A stretch of 64,000 nt of DNA from Marinicella sediminis. Lineage in GTDB: Bacteria; Pseudomonadota; Gammaproteobacteria; Xanthomonadales; Marinicellaceae. The notes under the pieces are model-generated. The model was not told the DNA's origin, did not search any database, and worked only from the letters and a program-made list of their open reading frames with translations. Made by a program: the position numbers and the translations under genes. Shown piece by piece: positions 11,769 through 19,519 of the stretch (position 1 is its first letter; each line of letters opens with the position of its first letter). Location of the stretch: assembly GCF_002000055.1 (NCBI RefSeq), contig NZ_MVBD01000011.1, positions 1 to 64,000 of the forward strand, read 5' to 3'.

Positions 11769-12782
11769 TTGAAGCAGCAGTTGAACCCCCTCCCGGAAAA
11801 CCGTCGCTGGTTAGCGATCTGGGTGTTGGCTGTGTTGTTTTTACTTGGATCATTGCTGGGTTATGAGTGGCTTTTGAAAACACGCGGATTCAAGCCTTCG
11901 GTTGAAGTGACTCAGGATTTGTGGTCATGGAACAGAAGCAGGGCATCACAGGATAACGCCTTGGTGTTGGTTGGAGCTTCACGGATCCAACTGGCAATCG
12001 ATATTGAGACATTGAGGGAACAGTGGCCGGATAAACACATTGCTTCTTTGGCAGTCAATGGCTCATTTCCTATGAGCACTTTGATTGATCTGGCAGCTGA
12101 TGAAGAATTCAATGGTTTGGTATTGCTGTCGTTTCATGCCCGGATGTTGGAGCCGGACTACTTTGATATGCAAAAGCCTTATGTTGATCACTACCACAAT
12201 TCAGCTGGATACCTGGATATGATGAATGCCAGGGTCATGGCCTGGTTGCAAAGCAAGTGGCGTTTATTGCATCCCCTGATGAACTTGCATGATCTGTTAC
12301 ATTTTTTTATTGAAAACAGGCGATTCCCGGATCCGCCTTACATCAGTTTTCATCCAGATACCACTGCTTCGGCAGATTATCAGATCTCCGATGTGAATGC
12401 ATTGCGGCATTACTTTTTACAGAGCAAACAACGGGATTATCAGCAGCACAAGGCCATGAATGATGATGTGTGGGTTGATGGCGTTCAGCGTATGATGCTG
12501 GCGATCAGAGCCATAGAACAACGCGGAGGACAGGTGATTGTATTGCGTTTTCCGGTTGGTCCGGCTCATTGGTTGCTTGATCAGGCAGAGTATCCGCGAG
12601 CCAGGTATTGGGATGTGATGCTCCTTCGGAATCCGGATCTCAAGGCATTGCATTTTTTGGAACATCCAGGGTGGCAGGCATTTGACTTTCCTGACAGTTC
12701 GCACCTGGATGCCAGCGATAAAGTGGCTTTTACTGAACAGCTACTGTCAACCATATTGTTGCACTGGCCTGAGTTGCATTGA
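11769..12782 (+). CDS. SGNH/GDSL-like membrane-anchored protein (AlgX/DltD-like context-free)
   Basis: A 337-residue protein with one N-terminal membrane segment (LAIWVLAVLFLLGSLLGYEW). The exposed domain has an SGNH-type block I, LVLVGASRIQL, with the candidate nucleophile Ser. Near the C-terminus FPDSSHLDASDK carries the D-x-x-H pair expected for block V. Proteins of this design often work with MBOAT acyltransferases in polymer O-acetylation, but no MBOAT gene is in the window. The start is unusual: no in-frame ATG lies before the membrane segment. TTG at 11769 has CAGGA seven bases upstream and is preferred over TTG at 11739. A TGA at 11733 closes the frame upstream. Function is inferred from motifs only. 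Confidence 0.7.
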   Translation: MKQQLNPLPENRRWLAIWVLAVLFLLGSLLGYEWLLKTRGFKPSVEVTQDLWSWNRSRASQDNALVLVGASRIQLAIDIETLREQWPDKHIASLAVNGSFPMSTLIDLAADEEFNGLVLLSFHARMLEPDYFDMQKPYVDHYHNSAGYLDMMNARVMAWLQSKWRLLHPLMNLHDLLHFFIENRRFPDPPYISFHPDTTASADYQISDVNALRHYFLQSKQRDYQQHKAMNDDVWVDGVQRMMLAIRAIEQRGGQVIVLRFPVGPAHWLLDQAEYPRARYWDVMLLRNPDLKALHFLEHPGWQAFDFPDSSHLDASDKVAFTEQLLSTILLHWPELH

Positions 12783-12837
12783 AACAGGTCTTGGAGGTAA
12801 AGCAGGGGAGCTGATGGGCAGCTTTGAAACTGACCTG

Positions 12838-12879
12838 ATGGGTTCGCAAAGTGCTCAATGAAGGCGTTTGCGAACCCAT
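12838..12879. terminator. Long perfect hairpin between convergent genes
   Basis: A 13-bp perfect stem, ATGGGTTCGCAAA (12838-12850) with its complement at 12867-12879, closes a 16-base loop. It lies between the SGNH-like gene and nhaA, whose 3' ends converge. There is no long T-run on either side, only a T-rich stretch downstream on the plus strand, so it may be a two-way transcription stop or an mRNA-protecting hairpin. Confidence 0.5.
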
Positions 12880-12887
12880 GTCATTGT

Positions 12888-14096
12888 TTATTTATCGGTT
12901 GCTTCCGAATCCGGAGCAGGTCCTCCAAATTGCGTTTTCAATACAAAGTAGCCGATGATGGCTGATACCATTGAACCAATGATGATGCCCAGCCGCTCAT
13001 CAAAGATGATGTTAAATTGAGTTTCCTCATAGGCCAGAGAGCCAATGAATAAACTCATGGTAAAGCCAATACCGCACAAGGCAGAGATTCCGTAAATTGA
13101 TACCCAGTTGGCACGATCAGGCATGGCAGCCCATTTCAGTTTGATGGCCAGCCAGCACAAGCCAAAAATGCCTACTTGTTTCCCGACAATCAGACCCAGT
13201 GCAATGCCCAGAGGAACCGGATGCATGACCTGTTCCAAGCCAATGCCTTTGAGGTCAAGCCCTGAGTTAGCGAAGGCAAAGATGGGTAGTATGATGTATG
13301 CCACTGCGGAGTGGAGGTTGTGTTCCAACTCTTTGAGTGGCGAGGATCCCGGATTGATTTTGGATTTGATGGGAATGAACATGGCCAGAATCACCCCGGT
13401 GAGTGTGGCGTGGACGCCCGATTTCAACATGGCCACCCACATGATAACACCAATCAGAATGTAGGTACTGGTGGCTTCAACGCCCTTGCGGTTGATCAAC
13501 CACAACAGTGGAACACACAAAGCAACCACAATCAAGGCAGTCAAAGATATTTGTGATGTGTAGAAAAATGCAATCACCAGGATGGCTCCGATGTCATCGA
13601 AGATGGCCAAAGAAGTGAGGAATATTTTCAGGCTTGTCGGCACCCTGGGTCCCAACAATTTCAATACACCCAGGGCAAACGCGATGTCTGTTGCCGCAGG
13701 TATGGCCCAGCCTTGAAGAGCCATTGGATCGTCTTTGTTAAACCAGAAGAAGATAAAAGCCGGAACAAACATCCCGCCAATGGCACCGATTCCGGGCAGG
13801 ACAATGTTCTTTTTATCTGACAATTCACCTTCCACCAACTCGCGTTTCAGTTCCAGGCCGACGAGAAAGAAAAACACCGCCATCAAACCATCATTGATCC
13901 ACAGTAACAACGGTTTTGATATATTGAGTGCTCCAATCTGAATGGCCACTGGAGTGTCCAGCAACAGGTTGTAGTATGCAGAAAGCGGCGTATTGGCGAT
14001 GATCAGAGCCAGTACTGCGGACATGAACAGCAAAATACCTGCGGCTGATTCCATTCTGAAGAAGTTTTTAATAAACGATGCGGCCACTTTAGTCAT
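12888..14096 (-). CDS. nhaA: Na+/H+ antiporter NhaA
   Basis: A 402-residue inner-membrane antiporter that exchanges internal Na+ for external protons and supports pH and salt tolerance. About 12 hydrophobic segments are visible. The paired ion-binding aspartates sit in LAIFDDIGAILVIA, and the upstream conserved Asp is in PAATDIAFALGVLKLLG. The pH-sensing N-terminal region with GLELKRELVEGEL is present. Length and order of motifs match the family. It is monocistronic and divergent from the photolyase gene. Confidence 0.98.
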   Translation of the reverse strand: MTKVAASFIKNFFRMESAAGILLFMSAVLALIIANTPLSAYYNLLLDTPVAIQIGALNISKPLLLWINDGLMAVFFFLVGLELKRELVEGELSDKKNIVLPGIGAIGGMFVPAFIFFWFNKDDPMALQGWAIPAATDIAFALGVLKLLGPRVPTSLKIFLTSLAIFDDIGAILVIAFFYTSQISLTALIVVALCVPLLWLINRKGVEATSTYILIGVIMWVAMLKSGVHATLTGVILAMFIPIKSKINPGSSPLKELEHNLHSAVAYIILPIFAFANSGLDLKGIGLEQVMHPVPLGIALGLIVGKQVGIFGLCWLAIKLKWAAMPDRANWVSIYGISALCGIGFTMSLFIGSLAYEETQFNIIFDERLGIIIGSMVSAIIGYFVLKTQFGGPAPDSEATDK

Positions 14097-14154
14097 GTGT
14101 TTTCACTTAAATTCGATTGACGGTTGATATATTATCAGTCAGATTATTTTCAAG

Positions 14155-14176
14155 CATAATCGTAATGATTTTCATT
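14155..14176. promoter_or_regulatory. Fur-box-like sequence before the photolyase gene
   Basis: CATAATCGTAATGATTTTC (14155-14173) matches the E. coli 19-bp Fur consensus at 14 of 19 positions by my count. It contains the inverted repeat AATGA-TTT-TCATT. It lies about 25 bp before the photolyase start and in the divergent nhaA promoter region. This AT-rich region could match by chance. Confidence 0.3.
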
Positions 14177-14196
14177 CATAATTAAAGGAGTTTCTC

Positions 14197-15558
14197 ATGA
14201 ATCTTGTGTGGTTCAGGAATGACCTGCGTCTGGCAGATAATCCAGCCCTCTCAGCGGCCCTTAAAACAGGCCGGCCAACACGGGCTGTTTTTGTACTGAC
14301 ACCCGAACAACATGCGCTTCATGGAGAAGCCCCCCAAAAATTTGAGTTTATCAAAGCTCATGTGAATAATTTGTGTCAGAGACTGGCAAAACTGGGGGTT
14401 GTTTTGAGTGTTCGTCAGGCGTCAGTGTTTGCTGATGTGCCTGCTGTCATACAGGCGTGTTGTGCTGAACATCAAGTGACGGAGCTGTATTACAATGAAG
14501 CGTATTGGGTGAATGAAATCGATAGAGACCAGAAAGTGAACACTGTGTTATCAGAAGCGGGCATAGGTGTTCATACTTTTCACAGTGAATACCTCCTGCC
14601 ACCAGGTACAGTTCGCAAGCAGGATGGCGGAATGTATCACGTCTTTACACCGTACAAAAACAAGTTCATTGAACAACTCAAGGAACGACATGCTCAACCG
14701 CTGCCGGTACCAGCGTATCAGGGCCAGGAGCTTGCCGCAGCAGAACCACCCATCGATGTCGACTTCAACTTGCCAGGCTGGGTGATTGGTGAGCAAAGTG
14801 TACATGCTCAGTTAAAAGACTTTTTGGCTGATCATGACTATCAACAGGAACGGGATTATCCGGCCATCGATGGAACCAGCAGGCTATCGCCCTATCTGGC
14901 CATCGGGGTGATCAATGCCCGCTTGTGTCTGGCACATGCATTGAAAAAAGAAGGCGAGCAGGCTTTTCACGGTACCTGGGTATCAGAGTTGATCTGGCGG
15001 GACTTTTACAATGACTTGATGTATGAATATCCCAGGTTAGCCAAACACCAAACTTTCAAGCAAGAAGCGCCTCAGTCGTGGCCGGGTGATGGTGAATTGC
15101 TGGCAGCCTGGAAAGCGGGAAAAACTGGTTTTCCGATCATTGATGCAGGTATGCGGCAATTGACAAAAACGGGTTGGATGCATAACCGGGTTCGCATGCT
15201 GACAGCTTCTTTTCTCAGCAAACTCTGCCTGGTTGACTGGCATTCAGGCGAAGCCCATTTTATGGCGAACTTACTGGACGGTGATCTGGCTTCCAACAAT
15301 GGTGGATGGCAATGGTCTTCAGCCACAGGCTGTGATGCGGCGCCTTACTTCCGGATCTTTAACCCCACAACACAGTCGGAAAAATTTGATCCTGACGGTC
15401 GGTATATTCGTGAATTTGTACCCGAATTGAGTGAACTACAGGGCAAAAGCATACACAATCCAGATAATGGGCAACGGCAGCAATGTGGATACCCACTGCC
15501 TGTGATTGATTACAAAGCGGCCAGGCAACAAGCACTCGACTGGTTCAAGAGTCACTGA
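14197..15558 (+). CDS. phrB: Deoxyribodipyrimidine photo-lyase (class I cryptochrome/photolyase)
   Basis: A 453-residue flavoprotein that repairs UV-induced cyclobutane pyrimidine dimers using blue light. The N-terminal Rossmann antenna domain begins NLVWFRNDLRLADNPAL. The FAD-binding C-terminal domain shows GTSRLSPYLAIGVI, ELIWRDFY, GFPIIDAGMRQL, TGWMHNR, NLLDGDLASNNGGWQW and the FRIFNPTTQSEKFDPDG block, all diagnostic. A strong ribosome site (AAAGGAG) lies before the ATG. A Fur-like palindrome overlaps its leader. The gene appears monocistronic. Confidence 0.97.
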   Translation: MNLVWFRNDLRLADNPALSAALKTGRPTRAVFVLTPEQHALHGEAPQKFEFIKAHVNNLCQRLAKLGVVLSVRQASVFADVPAVIQACCAEHQVTELYYNEAYWVNEIDRDQKVNTVLSEAGIGVHTFHSEYLLPPGTVRKQDGGMYHVFTPYKNKFIEQLKERHAQPLPVPAYQGQELAAAEPPIDVDFNLPGWVIGEQSVHAQLKDFLADHDYQQERDYPAIDGTSRLSPYLAIGVINARLCLAHALKKEGEQAFHGTWVSELIWRDFYNDLMYEYPRLAKHQTFKQEAPQSWPGDGELLAAWKAGKTGFPIIDAGMRQLTKTGWMHNRVRMLTASFLSKLCLVDWHSGEAHFMANLLDGDLASNNGGWQWSSATGCDAAPYFRIFNPTTQSEKFDPDGRYIREFVPELSELQGKSIHNPDNGQRQQCGYPLPVIDYKAARQQALDWFKSH

Positions 15559-15694
15559 AGCCGGCTCACCGGTTCCATTGGCGAACGGGAGGCAGTTGAT
15601 TTTTTTTGAACAGAGCATGAATTTGGCTTAAACTCATGGGGGTGTGATCACTGCTGCATGACATACACGTGTGGCTCATAACCTGGAGATTGCG

Positions 15695-18600
15695 ATGAAA
15701 CCTGTTCAATTGACTATTGGAGCGATGACTCTGTTGGTGTTAATGGCCATGATGGGATTTTATCAACAGCGTGCTGGTTCAGGGATTGGAAGCATAGAAG
15801 TGCCCCGTCCATCCATGAAAACCCCATCGGCTGCTTTCGAGCGGCAGCAATATTTTTTACAAAAACGCATGCCGGCTGATGTTGACCAGTTGCCGATGGA
15901 TCCATACCGTGATGCACGGCAGGTCACCAGCCAACAAGCAGTGTTCAGTACCCGTGTGGGCAGACAGCTGACCAACACAGAGCAATCGGCTGCGGAGAAA
16001 GCCGCAACAGAGTGGCAGTGGTTAGGACCAGGTAACATTGGTGGTCGGACCAGGGCGTTGGTATTTCATCCGGAAAATAGTGACGTGATGTATACGGCAG
16101 GTGTTTCCGGAGGTATCTGGAAAACCGTTGATGCAGGAGACAGCTGGACAGCACTGGCAGACCAAATGGCCAACATCAATGTGGGCGCATTGGCGATTGA
16201 CCCCAGTGATCCCAACACACTCTATGCCGGTACTGGCGAACTATACCGGCTGACGCTCAGGCCTTACTCAAGCATGACCGGGGCAGGAATGTTCAAAACC
16301 ACCGACGGAGGGCAAACCTGGTTCCAGTTGGAGGCCACAGTCAATGATTCTTTTTTATACGTCAGTGATATAGTGATCAGTCCCAATGACTCCAAAATCA
16401 TCTATGTGGCCACCAATACCGGTGTCTGGCGTTCCACCGATGGAGGCATCAATTTCAATCAATCTCTGAACCCTCAGTCCGCCGCCGGCGCTTCTTTGTA
16501 TGAGGGTTGTAGTGATCTGAGCATGCGCACTGATAAGCCCGATGACTGGCTGTTGGTCAGCTGTGCATCGCGTTCAACAGATGACCGTTACTTTCTGCCT
16601 GGGCTGTTGCCTGATGCCTGTGATGGGCCATGTGACGCAAGGATATACCTGAATACCCGGGCTCAGGCCACTGACAACTGGCAGGTTACCCTCACTGAGT
16701 CAGGTATGGGTCGTACTTCGCTGGCCATCCACCAGGCCAATCAGGACATCATGTATGCCGCTTCTTCCAACATTGATGGCGGGCCTGATTTGAGTGGTGA
16801 CGGGGAACCGGATTTGCACAATGGGCTACATGCCATATTTCGTTCCACAGATGGCGGTCAAAGCTGGCAGGCCAGGTTACGCAACACCGATGCCGCGTTG
16901 TTGAATACCCAGTTGTTTTCCTATGCCGATGGCGCGTTGAATAGCAGCTGTGGTAATGGCAACAATTGGTATTACAGTGCTGGCTGGTATAACCAGGCGA
17001 TCGCGGTAAGCCCCACAGATCCCGATGTGGTTTGGGTTGGTGGCATGGAAATATACCGGTCTGATGATGGCGGTGCTAATTTTGGGATGGCATCACACTG
17101 GGATGCGCTCTATTTTGATGATCCGGCTTATGAGCCAGCGTATGTTCATGCCGATCAGCATGGTCTGATTTTTCATCCTGATTATGATGGGGTGAACAAT
17201 AAAACCCTGTTGGCCATCAATGATGGTGGTGTGTTTCTTACTGAAGATGATTCGCTTCCAGTGACTTATGGTGTGAATGCCCCTTGTACGCCACACACCA
17301 CAGGTATCCGCTGGCGCAGCATCAATAACAATTATGGAGTGACGCAATTTTATGCCGGAGCAGTGTTTTCTGACGCCACTTCTGTGCTTGCCGGAGCCCA
17401 GGATAATGGCACCCAATATGGCAGCGAATTGTTGGGGCCTAATGGTTGGTCCATCATCAATGGCGGTGACGGTGGTGATCTGGCCATCAACCCCACAGAT
17501 GACCTGAATTATTTGGTGTCATCGCAGAATGCCAACATACTGCGTACCACCAACGGAGGTAACACATTCACTCATTTATGGGATCTGGCTTCCAGTTCAC
17601 CCACCCCAACGCCATACCATCCATCAAGTGCCAACCCAAATCGCATATTCATCACGCCTTTTGAACTGGATCCGAATCAACCCAGTCGGCTATTTCTGGG
17701 TGGACAAAAATTGTGGCGTAGTGATGACCAGGGTACCAGTTGGTTACCAGCGAGCTATGATGCAGGTGATACTTTCGATGACCTGATTTCTGCATTGGCC
17801 ATCGCCCCCGGTAATTCCAACCGGGTGTTGTACGGAAACAGTAAAATCATAGCTGTGGTCAACCAGGCGCTGGATGAAAATGGTTTCTTTAGGGTCACGT
17901 TCAGCACACCAAGGTTAGGCTGGGTCTCATCGTTGGCCTTTGAGCCTGGCAATCAGGATGTGGCTTATGCCACGTATTCAACGTTCGGAGGAAAACACGT
18001 TTGGAAAACCACCAATGGAGGTCAGTTCTGGGTGCCCATTGATGGCTCGGGCGATGGGCAGTTGCCTGATGTACCCGTGCACAAACTGGTGGTCGATCCG
18101 AATGACCCTCAACGGCTTTATATAGGCACGGATCTGGGGGTGTTTGTGACCACTGATGGTGGGGCAAACTGGGCGGTTGAAAACACCGGATTCAGTCAGG
18201 TCATTGTAGAAGATCTGGTCATCAGAACGCCTGCTCAGGGGGGTGATCCGCAATTGTTTGCCTTCACCTATGGTCGTGGTGTGTGGAAAGTACCGTTGGC
18301 CGCACTGGATGGATCTCCTGACTATGTGATTGATGATCAGGTCAGCGGAGTTTGGTATAACAGTGAGCAATCTGGACATGGGTTGCAACTGGAGGTATTG
18401 GATATTGATGGGCAAACGGCTGTGCTGGCTGCATGGTATGCTTATCTTGATGGTGATCCGATTTGGTTGATTGGGGTTGGAGCGGTGAAAAACAACCGGG
18501 TAGACATTGACATGGGCATCAATGACAACACCGGATTTCCACTCGCTGATTTTGATCCAGAGGAAGTCAATCAGCAACTGTGGGGCAAAGTTAACCTGGT

Positions 18601-19105
18601 GCTGGATTCAGACCGTCAGGGCACCCTGGGCTGGTCATCGGTGCTGCCTGAATATAACAACGGCGCCATGCGCATTGAGCGTTTAACAGGCATCGCCAAC
18701 AGTGATCAGGGAGCCAATGGCATCAATCATTGTCACAGTGGGTCCTGGTATAACCCGGATCAGGATGGTCATGGATTCATGGCAGAAGTGATCCCTGCAG
18801 GCGACGGATTGAATATGCTGATGACCTGGTATACCTACTTTGAAGGGCAGCAATACTGGATTCTGGCCAATGGCCCGGTCTCAGGTAACACCGCCACCAT
18901 GTTGGCTTCCAGTTCTTCAGGCAGCAGTTTCCCCACCGATTTCAACAGCGATGATGTGCTGACTTTTGAGTGGGGAGAACTGCGCTTCACATTGTTGGAT
19001 GACAACAATGCAGTGGTGGCCTGGGACAGTGTGCTGCCTGGTTTTCCGGGCAATGAATTGAACGTCACCCGCCTGACTCAACTCAAAGGCCATGGTTGTG
19101 ACTGA
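15695..19105 (+). CDS. Large exported Asp-box (BNR/VPS10-like) beta-propeller protein
   Basis: A 1136-residue exported protein. The ATG at 15695 follows GGAG by seven bases and opens a signal anchor (LTIGAMTLLVLMAMMGFY). An upstream in-frame GTG is less likely. The body is a multi-bladed propeller with many Asp-box motifs of the type S-T-D-G-G-x-x-W (TTDGGQTW, STDGGQSW, TTNGGQFW, TTDGGANW) alternating with D-P-x-x-P-N-x-x-Y segments, as in sialidase/VPS10-like and xyloglucanase-like repeats. No glycosidase catalytic set was recognised. The last 260 residues hold two copies of a GxWYN..HG module (see separate entry). Unlike its exported neighbours it lacks the C-terminal IFxNGF tag and ends KGHGCD. 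Confidence 0.85.
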   Translation: MKPVQLTIGAMTLLVLMAMMGFYQQRAGSGIGSIEVPRPSMKTPSAAFERQQYFLQKRMPADVDQLPMDPYRDARQVTSQQAVFSTRVGRQLTNTEQSAAEKAATEWQWLGPGNIGGRTRALVFHPENSDVMYTAGVSGGIWKTVDAGDSWTALADQMANINVGALAIDPSDPNTLYAGTGELYRLTLRPYSSMTGAGMFKTTDGGQTWFQLEATVNDSFLYVSDIVISPNDSKIIYVATNTGVWRSTDGGINFNQSLNPQSAAGASLYEGCSDLSMRTDKPDDWLLVSCASRSTDDRYFLPGLLPDACDGPCDARIYLNTRAQATDNWQVTLTESGMGRTSLAIHQANQDIMYAASSNIDGGPDLSGDGEPDLHNGLHAIFRSTDGGQSWQARLRNTDAALLNTQLFSYADGALNSSCGNGNNWYYSAGWYNQAIAVSPTDPDVVWVGGMEIYRSDDGGANFGMASHWDALYFDDPAYEPAYVHADQHGLIFHPDYDGVNNKTLLAINDGGVFLTEDDSLPVTYGVNAPCTPHTTGIRWRSINNNYGVTQFYAGAVFSDATSVLAGAQDNGTQYGSELLGPNGWSIINGGDGGDLAINPTDDLNYLVSSQNANILRTTNGGNTFTHLWDLASSSPTPTPYHPSSANPNRIFITPFELDPNQPSRLFLGGQKLWRSDDQGTSWLPASYDAGDTFDDLISALAIAPGNSNRVLYGNSKIIAVVNQALDENGFFRVTFSTPRLGWVSSLAFEPGNQDVAYATYSTFGGKHVWKTTNGGQFWVPIDGSGDGQLPDVPVHKLVVDPNDPQRLYIGTDLGVFVTTDGGANWAVENTGFSQVIVEDLVIRTPAQGGDPQLFAFTYGRGVWKVPLAALDGSPDYVIDDQVSGVWYNSEQSGHGLQLEVLDIDGQTAVLAAWYAYLDGDPIWLIGVGAVKNNRVDIDMGINDNTGFPLADFDPEEVNQQLWGKVNLVLDSDRQGTLGWSSVLPEYNNGAMRIERLTGIANSDQGANGINHCHSGSWYNPDQDGHGFMAEVIPAGDGLNMLMTWYTYFEGQQYWILANGPVSGNTATMLASSSSGSSFPTDFNSDDVLTFEWGELRFTLLDDNNAVVAWDSVLPGFPGNELNVTRLTQLKGHGCD
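18345..19085 (+). repeat. Two copies of a ~110-residue GxWYN-x-HG module
   Basis: Within the propeller protein the segments at about 18345-18690 and 18735-19085 encode paralogous modules. Each starts G(V/S)WYNxxQxGHG, continues WY(A/T)Y(L/F)(D/E)G(D/Q)xxW(L/I), and ends near a LGWSSVLP / VAWDSVLP strand. I know similar C-terminal modules in gammaproteobacterial secreted proteins but no established function for them. Confidence 0.7.
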
Positions 19106-19519
19106 AGCCACTGCACAAGCAGGTTGAATCTGTCACAGCCATGTCATCATTAGGGAATGATCTTGGAACTTCATTCACTTTTGTTACTGACAAAAATGAA
19201 AGCGGCCTCGGCGATCATATCGCGTGATCAAGCGTTCGACTCTCTGATTCGCTATCGCTCACGGCTTATCGATCATTCCATTATGGCTTCTTGACTTCGT
19301 CAAACCGCCATATCTGCATGATCTGCCTAACCAAGTCGGCGGGTCGAGCTGATCTTCAGCTTTCCGATGACTGGTGGCGTGGAACTTGCTGAGGGCAGGC
19401 TGAACAGGAGACTGCGAAAAACCTGATTTGCATCAAAAATTGTCGACTCAAATCAAAAAGCGCCGCTGGTGTGGTGTTTTATTGGTTACAATGTTTGTCA
19501 CATGAGGGTAAAAACAAGC
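19106..19519. other. Intergenic region with inverted repeats, no recognised gene
   Basis: This stretch of about 410 bp has no credible long gene. It contains GGAATGATC (19154-19162) and its complement GATCATTCC (19271-19279), with partial matching outside them, plus the small palindrome GCGAT-CAT-ATCGC near 19217. A 33-codon plus-strand frame starts at ATG 19196. The composition around 19200-19260 (GCGGCC, TCGGCG, CGCG) looks different from the neighbouring genes. It could be a dispersed non-coding repeat or the remains of one. No T-run terminator was seen. Confidence 0.4.

Noticed and set aside
12838-12879. attC-like or transposon end
   Set aside because: It is a simple perfect hairpin between convergent genes without integrase, target duplication or matching end.
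17978-18577. Minus-strand frame of about 200 codons inside the Asp-box protein
   Set aside because: The plus-strand propeller repeats run through the whole segment.
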